NCBI RefSeq assembly: GCF_029889885.1 | Contig: NZ_JARANY010000028.1 | Coordinates: 1-33,890 of the forward strand | Direction of reading: 5' to 3' | Source: Chromohalobacter sp. 296-RDG | Lineage (GTDB): Bacteria; Pseudomonadota; Gammaproteobacteria; Pseudomonadales; Halomonadaceae | Length of the DNA: 33,890 bases | Part shown: in pieces, positions 17,418 through 26,520 of the stretch | Layout of the letters: each line of letters opens with the position of its first letter | Numbering within the stretch: position 1 is the stretch's first letter | The notes under the pieces: model-generated | What the model was told of the DNA's origin: nothing | The model's input: the letters and a program-made list of their open reading frames with translations, nothing else | Databases searched by the model: none | Program-made: the position numbers and the translations under genes

Positions 17418-20400
17418 TTACCGAGACGCGTCCTCTTCCTCCATCCACTGCGCCCAAATGGCGCGGACCCGGCGGCGATGAGCGTCGATATCGGCGATCT
17501 CGACCTGGCTCCCGGCCTTGGCCAGCGAGGCACGATGGCTGATGCCGCGATACGTGAGATACGCCTCGCGCAGCTCGCGGGCCTGCTCGGCGGGAAGCCG
17601 GCCACTTTCCTCCAGCGTTTCGAGAATGCGCATGTTATCGCTGAAGGCAAGCATTTCCGGCGCTTCATCGCCCAGCCGCAGCACCGCGTACTGACAGAGG
17701 AACTCAATATCCACCATGCCGCCGGGATCCTGCTTGAGATGAAACGTGCCCTGGCGTCCGGCCTGATCGCTGCTCCCCAGGTGGGTACGCATCTTGCGGC
17801 GCATCGCGACGACCTCACCGCGCAGTGTGTCGGGGTCGCGCGCCTGACCCAGCACCTCACGTCGCACCGCCTCGAAGCGCTCGCATAACGCCGCATTGCC
17901 GGCAATGGCACGCGAGCGCACCAGCGCCTGGTGCTCCCAGGTCCAGGCTTGTTGGTGCTGATAGTCGGCGAAGGCGTCGAGCGTCGTCACCAATAGCCCT
18001 GCATTGCCCGAGGGACGCAAGCGCATGTCCACTTCGTACAGCGCGCCGCTGGGCGTCATGGCCGTCAGCAAATGGATGACGCGCTGCCCGAGGCGCGTGA
18101 AGAAGACCGCATTGTCGAGGGCCTTGGCACCGTCGGTGGCGCCCTTGGGATCGGCGTCGTGCAAAAACACCAGGTCCAGGTCCGATCCATAGCCCAATTC
18201 GATGCCACCCAACTTGCCGTAACCGATGATCGCGAAGTTGGCCTCGTCGCTCTCGCACTCACCGGGGCGGCGCGAGGGTCGGCCGTACTTGCGCGTCACC
18301 TGCTTCCAGGCCATCGCCAGTACCTGCTCGAGGATCACTTCGGCGATGAAGGTGAGATAATCGCTGACCTTCATCAGCGGCCGCGCGCCGACGATATCCG
18401 AGGCCGCAACGTGCAGCACCTGGGCGTGCTTGAAGATACGCAGCGCGTCGAGCTGCCCCTCCTCGTCGTCTTCGGGTATGCGCGCCAGGGCCTGGCGCAG
18501 CTCATCGGCGAGCTCGTCCTTGTCGGCGGGCGAATACAGCGTGGCGGGGTGCAGCAATTCATCGAGCAGCACGGGATGGCGCGCCAATTGCTCGGCGATC
18601 CACGGGCTCGCGGCGCACAGACGAATTAACTGACGCAGCGCATCGGGATTCTCGCGCAGCAATGCCAGGTACGCAGTGCGCCGCAGCACCGCCTCGATCA
18701 GTGGCAAGACGCGTTCGAGCGCGACATCTGGCGCGTGGCTCTCGCCGACGGCTTCGAGCAGCAGCGGCATCAAGGCATCGAGACGCTCGAAACCGATGCG
18801 TTGCATGGCCGCCACGGCGCGCGAACGATGCAAACCGGCAAGCCGCTTGAAGGTAGCCTCGGGCGTCTCGAACCCCAGCGTCGTCAGCGTCTCGCGGGCC
18901 TCCGCCAGAGTCAGCTCCTCACGCCAGAGCGCGCCCAATTCCTCGTGTGAGGCGTCCTCGGAGACGTTCTCCTCATCGTCTTCCTCCTCGGGCGGCGCGA
19001 TAACGGCATCGAAATGCTCACGCACCCTCCCTCGCGCCTCGTCAAGACGCGCCACGAGCGCCGGCCAGTCGGCCATATCGAGCGCCAGCGCCAAGCGCTC
19101 GCGTCCCAGACTATCGTCCGGCAAGGTCTGAGTCTGGCGGTCCTTCTGGGCCTGCAAGGCATGCTCGAGATCGCGTAGAAAAGCGTAATCGGTGCGCAGG
19201 GCATCGGTCACCTCACCCGGCAGAAGCTCCAGATCCGTCAGGCAACGTAGTGCTGCCGCCAGCGAGGTCAGTTGAAGCTCGGTATCGCGCCCACCACGAA
19301 TCAACTGGAACGCCTGGACCACGAACTCCACCTCGCGGATACCCCCAGGGCCGAGCTTGATATTGTCGGCCATGCCCTTGCGCTTGACCTCGCGGTTGAT
19401 GAGCCGCTTCATCTCGCGCAACGATTCGATGGCGCCGAAGTCCAGGTACTTGCGATACACGAACGGCCGCAGCGAGGCCAGCAGCTCAGCGCCCGCTTCG
19501 AGATCGCCGGCCACCGGGCGCGCCTTGAGCATGGCGTAGCGTTCCCACTCACGCCCCTGATCCTGATAGTAGCTGGCCAGCGTGGCGAAGTTGCCGACCA
19601 ACGGCCCGCCGTCGCCGAGCGGGCGCAAACGCATGTCGACACGAAACGCCATGCCTTCGTCGGTCACCGCGTCCAACGCGCCGATGAGCTTCTGGCCCAG
19701 CTTGGTGAAATATTCCTGATGCGAGAGCGTCCGACGGCCGCCCTCAGTCTCACCCTCCTCGGCGAAGGCGAAGATCAGGTCGATGTCCGAGGACAGATTG
19801 AGCTCGCCCGCACCGAGCTTGCCCATGCCCAGCACCACCAAGCGTTGCGGTGTACCGTCGGCGCGCAGAGCCGGTTGTCCCCAGCGCGGCGCATAGTAGT
19901 GTTCGAGCCAGCCCAGCACGCCGTCGAGGCAGATTTCCGCCAGGCTGCTGACATCACGCGCCGTGACCCACATGCCAGCCTCGTCGCCCTGGCCACGCGG
20001 CGCGCGGCATAGGTCACGCCATACGATGCCCAGCATGCGCAGCCGCCGGAAGCGGCGTACTGCGGCCTGCATGGTCGCTTCATCTTCGGCGGCCTCCAGG
20101 CGCTCGGCGAGCTCCGCTTCCCAGGCCTCGCGCGGCGGCGACTCATCCAGTTCGCCCTCGGCATCCAGCACAGGTAGCCAGTCAGGGTCGCGAGCCAGCG
20201 TCTCAGTGGCGAAGTCGGAGAGCGCCACGACCCGCGCCAGCTCGGCACGACGCACATCCGAGAGCGCCAGCCAAGTGGCACTCGGCGTCTCTTCGGCATC
20301 AACATTCGCATCCGCGTCCGCATCGCTCGTCGAGCGCTTCGCCTGGGCAGCGCGGTCGGCCAGGCACAACGCATCGTCGAGCCGCTCGGTGGCCTCGCCC

Positions 20401-20462
20401 AGCGCCTCATTCAACGGTGCGGGAATATCGGCGTCGGGCAGGAATCCTTCGGGCAGGGCCAT
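17418..20462 (-). CDS. glnE: Bifunctional glutamine synthetase adenylyltransferase/deadenylase GlnE
   Basis: Adds AMP to, and removes it from, glutamine synthetase under control of PII protein, tuning ammonia assimilation. The protein has 1014 residues, against about 946 in E. coli. Two nucleotidyltransferase domains are visible. The N-terminal deadenylylase has GMGKLGAGELN followed by SSDIDLIF (about 212-232), and the C-terminal adenylyltransferase has GYGKLGGIELGYGSDLDLVF (about 740-765). Each is followed by its helical domain (LGPGGIREVEFVVQ; QDPGGMVDIEFLCQ). The extra length includes two acidic, low-complexity stretches at about 45-60 (rich in Asp-Ala) and 488-506 (mostly Glu/Asp), as is common in halophile proteins. 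AGGAG lies about nine bases before the ATG. A small hairpin (20483-20501) sits in the short leader. It stands downstream of the symporter gene, with its own terminator. Confidence 0.96.
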   Translation of the reverse strand: MALPEGFLPDADIPAPLNEALGEATERLDDALCLADRAAQAKRSTSDADADANVDAEETPSATWLALSDVRRAELARVVALSDFATETLARDPDWLPVLDAEGELDESPPREAWEAELAERLEAAEDEATMQAAVRRFRRLRMLGIVWRDLCRAPRGQGDEAGMWVTARDVSSLAEICLDGVLGWLEHYYAPRWGQPALRADGTPQRLVVLGMGKLGAGELNLSSDIDLIFAFAEEGETEGGRRTLSHQEYFTKLGQKLIGALDAVTDEGMAFRVDMRLRPLGDGGPLVGNFATLASYYQDQGREWERYAMLKARPVAGDLEAGAELLASLRPFVYRKYLDFGAIESLREMKRLINREVKRKGMADNIKLGPGGIREVEFVVQAFQLIRGGRDTELQLTSLAAALRCLTDLELLPGEVTDALRTDYAFLRDLEHALQAQKDRQTQTLPDDSLGRERLALALDMADWPALVARLDEARGRVREHFDAVIAPPEEEDDEENVSEDASHEELGALWREELTLAEARETLTTLGFETPEATFKRLAGLHRSRAVAAMQRIGFERLDALMPLLLEAVGESHAPDVALERVLPLIEAVLRRTAYLALLRENPDALRQLIRLCAASPWIAEQLARHPVLLDELLHPATLYSPADKDELADELRQALARIPEDDEEGQLDALRIFKHAQVLHVAASDIVGARPLMKVSDYLTFIAEVILEQVLAMAWKQVTRKYGRPSRRPGECESDEANFAIIGYGKLGGIELGYGSDLDLVFLHDADPKGATDGAKALDNAVFFTRLGQRVIHLLTAMTPSGALYEVDMRLRPSGNAGLLVTTLDAFADYQHQQAWTWEHQALVRSRAIAGNAALCERFEAVRREVLGQARDPDTLRGEVVAMRRKMRTHLGSSDQAGRQGTFHLKQDPGGMVDIEFLCQYAVLRLGDEAPEMLAFSDNMRILETLEESGRLPAEQARELREAYLTYRGISHRASLAKAGSQVEIADIDAHRRRVRAIWAQWMEEEDASR

Positions 20463-20563
20463 GATGCACTCTCCTGGAACATCCCGGCACCTAACGCCGG
20501 GGCAAGCGTGATATCTCCCAGCTTAGCGGAGCCACTCGCTTGGAAGCTACAGGCAGGCGACCC

Positions 20564-22042
20564 TCAGCGCCGCCATGGCAAGCCACGCTCGGCGGCGGCG
20601 ATGAACGCCTCGGCAGTTTGACGCGGCGCTGTGCTGAGCAAACTGATGCCCACGAACAGTACGCACGCCACCGGTAGCGCCCAGATGCCCGGCGGCCAGC
20701 CCAGTGGCTTAGCGCCGCTGATATACAGCGTCACGACGCAGACACCGCCGCCGAGAATGCTGGTCAGGGCGCCCGCCGCACTGCCGCCACGCCAGAAAAA
20801 GGCGCCGACAAGCGCCGGTACGGTGACGACCAGGCCGGTCGAGGCGGCAACCGAAAGCACCGCAATCAGATCCAGGCGCAACTCGGCAAAGGCCAGCGCC
20901 AACAGCGCGATCAGCGGCAATACGGCCTTGCCGACCCATAGCTGGCGGCGTTCGTCGCTGCCTTTGCGTGCCACCGCATAGACGTCCCGCGACAGCATCG
21001 ACGAGAGCGTCAGCATGATCGAGTCGATGGTCGAGACCGCCGCCGCCAGGATGCCGACCATCACCAGCACGCCGAGTAACGGCGGTACGTGCGTGGAGGC
21101 CAGCAGGGTCGGCGTGGCAAGATCCGAATTCTCCAAGTCGGGGAATGCGATCAGCGCCGAAAAGCCCCACAGTACCGAGACAGCGGTATAGATCAGGCCG
21201 AAGCACAGAAAGCCCAGCAGCATGCGGCGCATGGCCTTGAGCGAGGCCGGCATGAAGAGACGCTGACTGACCTGGGGATTGGAAAGACTGAAGAAGAACC
21301 AGGGAATCGTCAGGCCGAGGAAAGTCGCCGGCGTGAACAGGCCCGATCCCGGCACGGTAAGCGCCTCGGGATGCTCATCGGCGAGGGTCGCGAACAGCGT
21401 CTCGAAGCCGCCCAACGAGACCACTACCAGCAGCGCCACGGCCGTCGAGGCAACGATCATCAACAATGCCTGCAGGGCATCGGTCCACATCACCGAGCGA
21501 ATCCCGGCGATGAAGGTGAACACCAGCGCCAGCACGGTGGCGACCGCCACGCCGGTGGTAAAGTCGATGGCACCGTCGGTCATCCCGCTCAGCAGATACC
21601 CCACGCCCGCCAGTTGCACCGCCGCATAAGGGATCAGGAACAGGCTGCTGACCAGCGCCGTGGCCAAGGCCACGCCACGATTCCCGTAGCGGTGTCCCAG
21701 CATCTCACTGGGGGTGACGAACCCGAATGCCTTGCCCACCGCCCAGAAGCGCGGCCCGAAGATTGCCACCAACGAGACACCAGCGAAGTAGACGGTTTCA
21801 AAGCCCAGCGCCCCGACACCGCCGGCATAGGTCAGCCCGGCCAACCCCACCATCATGAAAGCGCTGTAGGTCGTCGCGCTGTAGCTGAGCGCCGACACCA
21901 ACCCGCCCATGCGCCGCCCGCCGAGGAAATAGTGCGCCATGTCGGGCGTCCCGCCGGGACCGCGCTCGCGTGAGCGCCATGCCACGCCCAGGGCGACGAC
22001 GACATACACCAGCACCGACGTCCACACGAGCGTCGACGACAT
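20564..22042 (-). CDS. Sodium:solute symporter (SSS family), substrate unknown
   Basis: Inner-membrane importer driven by the sodium gradient, a natural choice for a marine or halophilic cell. The protein has 492 residues, about 13 membrane segments and the family landmarks: HYFLGGRRMGG followed by SALSYSATTYSAFMMVGL near the N-terminus, the GGIRSVMWTDALQ-like AGIRSVMWTDALQALLM segment in the middle, and ILAAAVSTIDSIMLTLSSMLSRD. The start MSSTLVW (22042) has AAGGAG eight bases upstream; a longer frame to 22114 would overlap the small gene before it and is rejected. Only two bases separate it from the stop of the 59-residue membrane protein gene. The ligand cannot be assigned from sequence. 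Confidence 0.9.
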   Translation of the reverse strand: MSSTLVWTSVLVYVVVALGVAWRSRERGPGGTPDMAHYFLGGRRMGGLVSALSYSATTYSAFMMVGLAGLTYAGGVGALGFETVYFAGVSLVAIFGPRFWAVGKAFGFVTPSEMLGHRYGNRGVALATALVSSLFLIPYAAVQLAGVGYLLSGMTDGAIDFTTGVAVATVLALVFTFIAGIRSVMWTDALQALLMIVASTAVALLVVVSLGGFETLFATLADEHPEALTVPGSGLFTPATFLGLTIPWFFFSLSNPQVSQRLFMPASLKAMRRMLLGFLCFGLIYTAVSVLWGFSALIAFPDLENSDLATPTLLASTHVPPLLGVLVMVGILAAAVSTIDSIMLTLSSMLSRDVYAVARKGSDERRQLWVGKAVLPLIALLALAFAELRLDLIAVLSVAASTGLVVTVPALVGAFFWRGGSAAGALTSILGGGVCVVTLYISGAKPLGWPPGIWALPVACVLFVGISLLSTAPRQTAEAFIAAAERGLPWRR

Positions 22043-22044
22043 CC

Positions 22045-22224
22045 TCACTTCTCCTTGAAATCGGCGGTAACGAGCAGATTGAGAACGAGCACGGCTAGAC
22101 CGGTCAGTCCCCAAAAGAGCATACTGCCGTACCAGGCCTGAACATCACGCAGCAGCGTATAGGGGACAAGCACGGCAGCCACTACCAATACGCCGAGTAA
22201 TCCAAAACCGACGCGTCGCGACAT
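22045..22224 (-). CDS. Small two-helix membrane protein preceding the symporter
   Basis: A 59-residue product, MSRRVGFGLLGVLVVAAVLV onward, with two hydrophobic segments (about 6-22 and 32-52) joined by a short loop (LLRDVQAWYGS) and a charged tail (TADFKEK). GAGG stands seven bases before the ATG at 22224; an upstream in-frame extension to 22272 adds a poorly supported Cys/Arg-rich stretch. The stop TGA overlaps the ribosome-site region of the symporter gene with a two-base gap (TGAGGATG), so translation is likely coupled. Small membrane partners of this kind commonly precede SSS symporters (for example the DUF997 YhdT-PanF pair, and DUF3311). I cannot place this one in a named family with confidence. 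Confidence 0.75.
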   Translation of the reverse strand: MSRRVGFGLLGVLVVAAVLVPYTLLRDVQAWYGSMLFWGLTGLAVLVLNLLVTADFKEK

Positions 22225-22281
22225 AGCGCACCTCGCACGGACGTTGAAGGGTAACCAGCACAGCGTCGCCAACTGTATGGC

Positions 22282-22653
22282 TCAGCCGAGGAACTTCTGC
22301 CAGGCCAGCAGGCCCCAGGTCAGGCTCGCCATGATCAGCGAGATCATAACCGCCGCCGAGCCGATGTCCTTGGCCCGGCCGGACAGCTCGTGATGCTCGG
22401 GACCGATGCGGTCGACGACGGTTTCCACGGCGCTGTTGAGCAATTCCACGATCAGTACCAGCGCACCACTGCCCACGAGCAGCAGCCATTCCACTGGCGT
22501 GGCACCGATCCACCACGCCAATGGCAAGAGTACCACGCAGATGCCGACCTCCTGACGAAACGCCGTTTCATTGCGAAACGCGGCTCGCAGTCCCTTGAGT
22601 GAATAGCACGTGGAATTGATCAAATGGTGCAAGCCGGTCTGGCGGGATTTCAT
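22282..22653 (-). CDS. dgkA: Diacylglycerol kinase DgkA
   Basis: Integral membrane kinase that phosphorylates diacylglycerol to phosphatidic acid, recycling the lipid left when membrane-derived oligosaccharides and LPS receive phosphoglycerol or phosphoethanolamine. At 123 residues it has the usual size, with three membrane helices. The N-terminal amphipathic segment (GLRAAFRNETAFRQE) is followed by the signature ELLNSAVETVVDRI and by the RAKDIGSAAVM segment, both part of the active site. GAGG lies about ten bases before the ATG. It is divergent from the AcuI-type gene and sits upstream of the small membrane protein gene (57-base gap) in the same direction, so it may be co-transcribed with the symporter. 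Confidence 0.95.
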   Translation of the reverse strand: MKSRQTGLHHLINSTCYSLKGLRAAFRNETAFRQEVGICVVLLPLAWWIGATPVEWLLLVGSGALVLIVELLNSAVETVVDRIGPEHHELSGRAKDIGSAAVMISLIMASLTWGLLAWQKFLG

Positions 22654-22881
22654 CGCGCTTTTTCCTCAGTGAAGGAGTTCTCGATGGCCGATCACGCAAC
22701 GGCCAGGACGGCAACGCACACGGCGACTTGAAATGGTAACAAAGGGGCAGCTCCAGGCAACGCCACGCGAATGACGGACGGTATCCCGCAAAAGTCGCGT
22801 TGTCGACACTCACGACTCAACGCTAGGCTAATGTTCTCGCGCTCACCACAGCGCCCTCACCCGAATTCGCAGGAGTCCTCC

Positions 22882-23859
22882 ATGCCCCGTGCACTCATGC
22901 TCCATGACGACACTCCCCGCGCTCGCCTCGAAACCCTCGATGAAGACCAGTTGCCGCAACGCGCGGTACGCGTCGCGATCGATGATTCGGACCTCAATTA
23001 CAAGGACGCCATGGCGGTCACCGGCCAGGGCAAGATCGTGCGCGACTATCCATTGGTGCCGGGGATCGATTTCGCCGGCACGGTAACGGATTCCACGGAT
23101 ACGCGCTTCGCCGCCGATGACCGCGTAATCCTCACCGGCTGGGGCGTCGGCGAGCGTCATTGGGGCGGTTTCGCCGAGGCCATGCGCGTCGATGCCGACT
23201 GGCTAGTGCCTTGCCCGCAACCGCTGAGCACGCGCCAGGCAATGCTCTTCGGCACCGCCGGACTCACCGCCATGCTCAGTGTCATGCGACTGAAAGAAGC
23301 GGGCCTCGGCCCAGGCGACGGACCGGTCGTGGTGACCGGCGCCAGCGGTGGCGTGGGCAGTTGGGCCGTGTCGATCCTCGTCCATGAAGGTTTCGAGGTT
23401 CACGCCATCACCGGCAAACCCGAGCAGAATGACTGGCTCGAGGCGCTTGGTGCCCACGCCATTCTGCCCCGCGCCGACTTCGAAGCCCGCGGCCGGCCGC
23501 TGGAATCGACGCAGTGGGCAGGCGCCGTGGATACCGTCGGTGGCCAGGTCCTGGCCAGTCTCCTGGCACAAATGCGCTACTCAGGTAAGGTCGCCGCCGT
23601 GGGACTGGCGGGCGATGCCGCACTACCGACCACGGTGATGCCTTTCATACTGCGCGGCGTGTCGTTGCTCGGCGTGGACAGCGTGTATATCTCGTTCGAG
23701 CGGCGCCGCGCGGCATGGCAACGCATCGCCGCCCTGCCCAACGCCTTGCTTTCGCACATGCAGGTCGAGGAAATTGGCCTCGACGACGTGACCGATCGGG
23801 CCCAGGCCATGCTCGAAGGCCGCACCCACGGGCGCGTGCTCATCGACCCGCGTCGCTAA
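22882..23859 (+). CDS. AcuI/YhdH-type NADPH reductase (acrylyl-CoA reductase family)
   Basis: Medium-chain dehydrogenase/reductase without zinc. Characterised members (AcuI, YhdH) reduce acrylyl-CoA to propionyl-CoA, protecting cells from acrylate formed from propionate derivatives or DMSP. The protein has 325 residues, as in E. coli YhdH (324). Landmarks are the family segment SDLNYKDAMAVTGQGKIVR, YPLVPGIDFAGTV, the GWGVGERHWGGFAEA loop, the cofactor-binding VTGASGGVGSWAV, and the C-terminal GRTHGRVLIDP. AGGAG with six-base spacing selects the ATG at 22882 over the longer open frame starting at 22771. It is convergent with dacB, with 25 bases between them. A DMSP link is possible in a marine bacterium, but no dddD, dddL or similar gene is present here. 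Confidence 0.9.
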   Translation: MPRALMLHDDTPRARLETLDEDQLPQRAVRVAIDDSDLNYKDAMAVTGQGKIVRDYPLVPGIDFAGTVTDSTDTRFAADDRVILTGWGVGERHWGGFAEAMRVDADWLVPCPQPLSTRQAMLFGTAGLTAMLSVMRLKEAGLGPGDGPVVVTGASGGVGSWAVSILVHEGFEVHAITGKPEQNDWLEALGAHAILPRADFEARGRPLESTQWAGAVDTVGGQVLASLLAQMRYSGKVAAVGLAGDAALPTTVMPFILRGVSLLGVDSVYISFERRRAAWQRIAALPNALLSHMQVEEIGLDDVTDRAQAMLEGRTHGRVLIDPRR

Positions 23860-23884
23860 ACGAATTGATTAATGCAGCGCGGTG

Positions 23885-25363
23885 TCAGTGTGAATTGATC
23901 ATTTCCGTCAAATCCGCCGCCACCAGCGGTAGAGTCTGCCGCCAGGCGAGATACGGCGTTTGCTCGGTGCCGTTGACCAGTACGGCGAAACTACCCCAAC
24001 GCCCGGCTTGGGTACGGAAGTAGCCAGCCACCGCGCGCACCGTGACCGGCTCGTTGAGCGTGCCGGTCTTGAGCATGACGTGCTGCTGGAAAATATCGCT
24101 GCCTCGACGAATGAAATGCATGGGGCCGTTGGTCGGCAGTTGAAGACCGGCCACGAAAGTCGGAAACAGCGCCGAGCGGTGGTACATCGCCTCCAACAAA
24201 GCGTTGAGATCACGGGCCGAGACACGATTCTCGGGAGTCAAGCCACTGCCACTGGCGAGCGTCGGCACGCCTTGGCCCGGAAGCTCCTGGGCGAAGCGCA
24301 TCAGCTCATCGGCGCCGTCCTGAAGCTCGGCGCGCGGCTTGGCGACGAGGTCAAGTGCCAGAGTATCGGCCATGAAATTATTGGAATAGTTGAGCATGCG
24401 CAGCAGCAATTCCTGCAGCGGCTTGCCATCCACCGCCGCCAAGCGCTTGGCCGTGGTCGGCGGCGGTGTCGTGCTGGTGGCGTAGCTTTCGACCTCGACT
24501 CCTGCCTGCTTGAGCAATGCCATCAAGGTCTTGGCGGTTTGTTCGGCGGGATCGGAACTGCCGCGATAGATTTCGCGCGAGTAGCTATCGCGCGCGATCT
24601 GCCCACTGATACGTAACGTGTCGCCGCGCTCGCTACTGATGCGCTCAGCACTCAGGCGTGTGTCCTCGCCGTGCGCCACGGTCTTGACCTCATTATCGAG
24701 GCGTGTGAGAGGTGCTACCGTCGCGCAATCGCTGATGGAAGCCGCGTCGCCCACTGACGTGCCGGGCTTGACCCGATTGCACCAGCTGCCGTAATTCACT
24801 GCCGCCGAAGACAACAAGGCGCTATAGGCGTTGTCGGAGCGCGAGCGCGCCTCGCAACGGTCGGTAGTCACGCAGGTCACCGGACCAAAGCGCCACTGAC
24901 TGACCACCAATTGGCCCTCGACGGCGCGCACGCCGCGTTCGCGCAAGCGCTGTACCAGACGCCATAGGTTTTCGCTGGTCAGCGCCGGGTCACCGCCACC
25001 ATCGAGCACCAGGTCGCCATGCAAAACGCCCTGAGCATCGACGTTGCCGGTGGCCATCAACTGCGTGGTGAAACGATGCTGAGGCCCCCAGCGGTCGAGG
25101 CTTGCGGCGGCGGTATAGAGCTTGGTCACCGAGGCCGGCGACAGCCGCCGCGTGGGATGGATCGCCCCTAGGCTTTCGCCACTCCCCAACAACTGCGCCT
25201 GCGCGCCGATCACGAAGCCTTTATCGACCAGTGTGGCGAGATTATCGAAGCCATCGGCCTGCGCGACCAACGGCAAACCCATCACGACAAGAAGCACGAG
25301 CACACGACGTCCTACACGCTGCGAGGAGCGCAGACGTCGGCAATGGAGCAGCCTACTCAGCAT
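23885..25363 (-). CDS. dacB: D-alanyl-D-alanine carboxypeptidase/endopeptidase (PBP4, S13 family)
   Basis: Periplasmic penicillin-binding protein that trims pentapeptides and cuts peptide cross-links in peptidoglycan. The 492-residue precursor has a basic N-terminus and hydrophobic core typical of a signal peptide, with probable cleavage after AQA (residue 36). The three active-site motifs of the family are present: SVTK (Ser78, Lys81), SNN in LNYSNNFMAD, and KTG in MLKTGTL. Between the first two is the large insert domain that distinguishes S13 from other PBPs, here with Cys residues that may form disulfides. GGAA precedes the ATG with suitable spacing. It is convergent with the AcuI-type gene and shows no clear terminator of its own in the 25-base gap. 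Confidence 0.93.
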   Translation of the reverse strand: MLSRLLHCRRLRSSQRVGRRVLVLLVVMGLPLVAQADGFDNLATLVDKGFVIGAQAQLLGSGESLGAIHPTRRLSPASVTKLYTAAASLDRWGPQHRFTTQLMATGNVDAQGVLHGDLVLDGGGDPALTSENLWRLVQRLRERGVRAVEGQLVVSQWRFGPVTCVTTDRCEARSRSDNAYSALLSSAAVNYGSWCNRVKPGTSVGDAASISDCATVAPLTRLDNEVKTVAHGEDTRLSAERISSERGDTLRISGQIARDSYSREIYRGSSDPAEQTAKTLMALLKQAGVEVESYATSTTPPPTTAKRLAAVDGKPLQELLLRMLNYSNNFMADTLALDLVAKPRAELQDGADELMRFAQELPGQGVPTLASGSGLTPENRVSARDLNALLEAMYHRSALFPTFVAGLQLPTNGPMHFIRRGSDIFQQHVMLKTGTLNEPVTVRAVAGYFRTQAGRWGSFAVLVNGTEQTPYLAWRQTLPLVAADLTEMINSH

Positions 25364-25472
25364 GAGATTTTTCCTTCCCTGGACGAACGTACATCGTACG
25401 CCAGGCTAGCAGGACACCTCATCGAGTGCGATGGCGACGCCCGACCGTGCGTGGGCACATTTCAGGTAGCGC

Positions 25473-25802
25473 CTAATGCGAGGACATACGCGAAAACACC
25501 TGAATGATGGCAACCCCGGCGATGATCATTCCTAGACCGAGAATCGCGGGTAAATCGGGTTTCTCGCCATACACGACCACCCCGATCAGCGTGACCAGCA
25601 CGATGCCAAGTCCGGCCCAGAACGCATAGGCGATGCCCACCGGCAAATCGCGAAGCGCCAGCGTGAGCATGTAAAACGCCAATGCATAGCCCACGACAAC
25701 GGTCACGCTCGGCCATAGCCGCGTGAACTCCTGAGACGCCTTGAGCGCACTGGTCGCCACGACCTCGGCGATGATCGCGAGGGCCAGAAACACGTACACC
25801 AT
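25473..25802 (-). CDS. Small multidrug resistance (SMR) exporter, EmrE type
   Basis: Proton-coupled dimeric exporter of lipophilic cations, with four membrane helices in 109 residues. The functional residues of EmrE are all here: the membrane-embedded Glu13 (IIAEVVATS), Tyr59 and Trp62 (GIAYAFWAGLGIVL), and GEKPDLPAILGLGMIIAGV in the fourth helix. FTRLWPSV and the C-terminal SRMSSH closely echo EmrE itself, so it groups with EmrE/QacE rather than with SugE (Gdx). CAGGAG stands about seven bases before the ATG. It is transcribed alone, between the TrmB-like gene and dacB, all three in the same direction. In a halophile such proteins may also export betaine-like compounds, which is speculation here. 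Confidence 0.92.
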   Translation of the reverse strand: MVYVFLALAIIAEVVATSALKASQEFTRLWPSVTVVVGYALAFYMLTLALRDLPVGIAYAFWAGLGIVLVTLIGVVVYGEKPDLPAILGLGMIIAGVAIIQVFSRMSSH

Positions 25803-25836
25803 ACTCGGTCTCCTGAAGGTCTGTGCCAGCTTTCCC

Positions 25837-26520
25837 CTAGGTGGGTAGCAACTCGGGACGATACGCCAGCGTCACCTTGAGACGCCAGAGTGGTTGGCCG
25901 CTGGCATGGTACTTATGTTCGAAGGGCGTGAGATACTCGCCCGACGGCTCGCAGGGCTCGAGATGCGGCTCGCGTCCCGTGGCCTGTGCCAGCGCCAGGG
26001 CCAATTCCTCGAGATAGAGCCGCCAGTTGGAGCGCGCTTCCAGTTCGCCGCCGAGACCCGCCAGTGCCGGGAACACCGGGTGCCCATGCCAGCGCATCTT
26101 GAGATGCCCTGCCTTGGGATACGGATTGGGGTAGAGCAGATAATGACGTGCCGGCTGCCACCCTTCTTGTAGCGCCAAACGCCAGAAATCCACCAGATCG
26201 GCACGTACCAGCAAGGCGTTGTCGGGCAACTCGCCATACTCGCGTGAAAGGCGATCGGCGCTACGGTCGATGCCGATCACCGCATGATCGGGAAAACGCG
26301 CAGCCAGACGTCGGGTGGAAAGTCCCACGCCACAGCCTGCGTCGAGAATCAACGGCCTGTACTGCTCCTGCAACCATGCCCGCGCCGCGCCGAACGCAAT
26401 ACGCGTGTGCGATGCCAACGGCTTTCGCCAGGGATACGTCAGCGCCCGCGACACACGCCGGGAGAGTTCCTCATGCGGCGCGGTCTGCTGGGTGACAATG
26501 GCGCGGGAATTGGCATGCAT
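25837..26520 (-). CDS. TrmB-like SAM-dependent methyltransferase with variant motif
   Basis: A 227-residue class I methyltransferase related to TrmB, which makes 7-methylguanosine at tRNA position 46. The SAM-binding motif is LDAGCGVGLST (59-69), followed by an acidic motif VIGIDRS (81-87) and RADLVDFW. The TrmB catalytic signature, usually DPWPK followed by a basic patch, is here NPYPKAGHLKMRW (132-144), with Asp to Asn and Trp to Tyr changes. The C-terminal TPFEHKYHASGQPLWRLKV corresponds to the TrmB T-x-[YF]-E-x-K ending. The ATG at 26520 is chosen because the upstream extension (to 26595) does not look like this family, although its ribosome site is weak. It may be a TrmB paralogue with a different target, not necessarily m7G46. 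Confidence 0.72.
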   Translation of the reverse strand: MHANSRAIVTQQTAPHEELSRRVSRALTYPWRKPLASHTRIAFGAARAWLQEQYRPLILDAGCGVGLSTRRLAARFPDHAVIGIDRSADRLSREYGELPDNALLVRADLVDFWRLALQEGWQPARHYLLYPNPYPKAGHLKMRWHGHPVFPALAGLGGELEARSNWRLYLEELALALAQATGREPHLEPCEPSGEYLTPFEHKYHASGQPLWRLKVTLAYRPELLPT

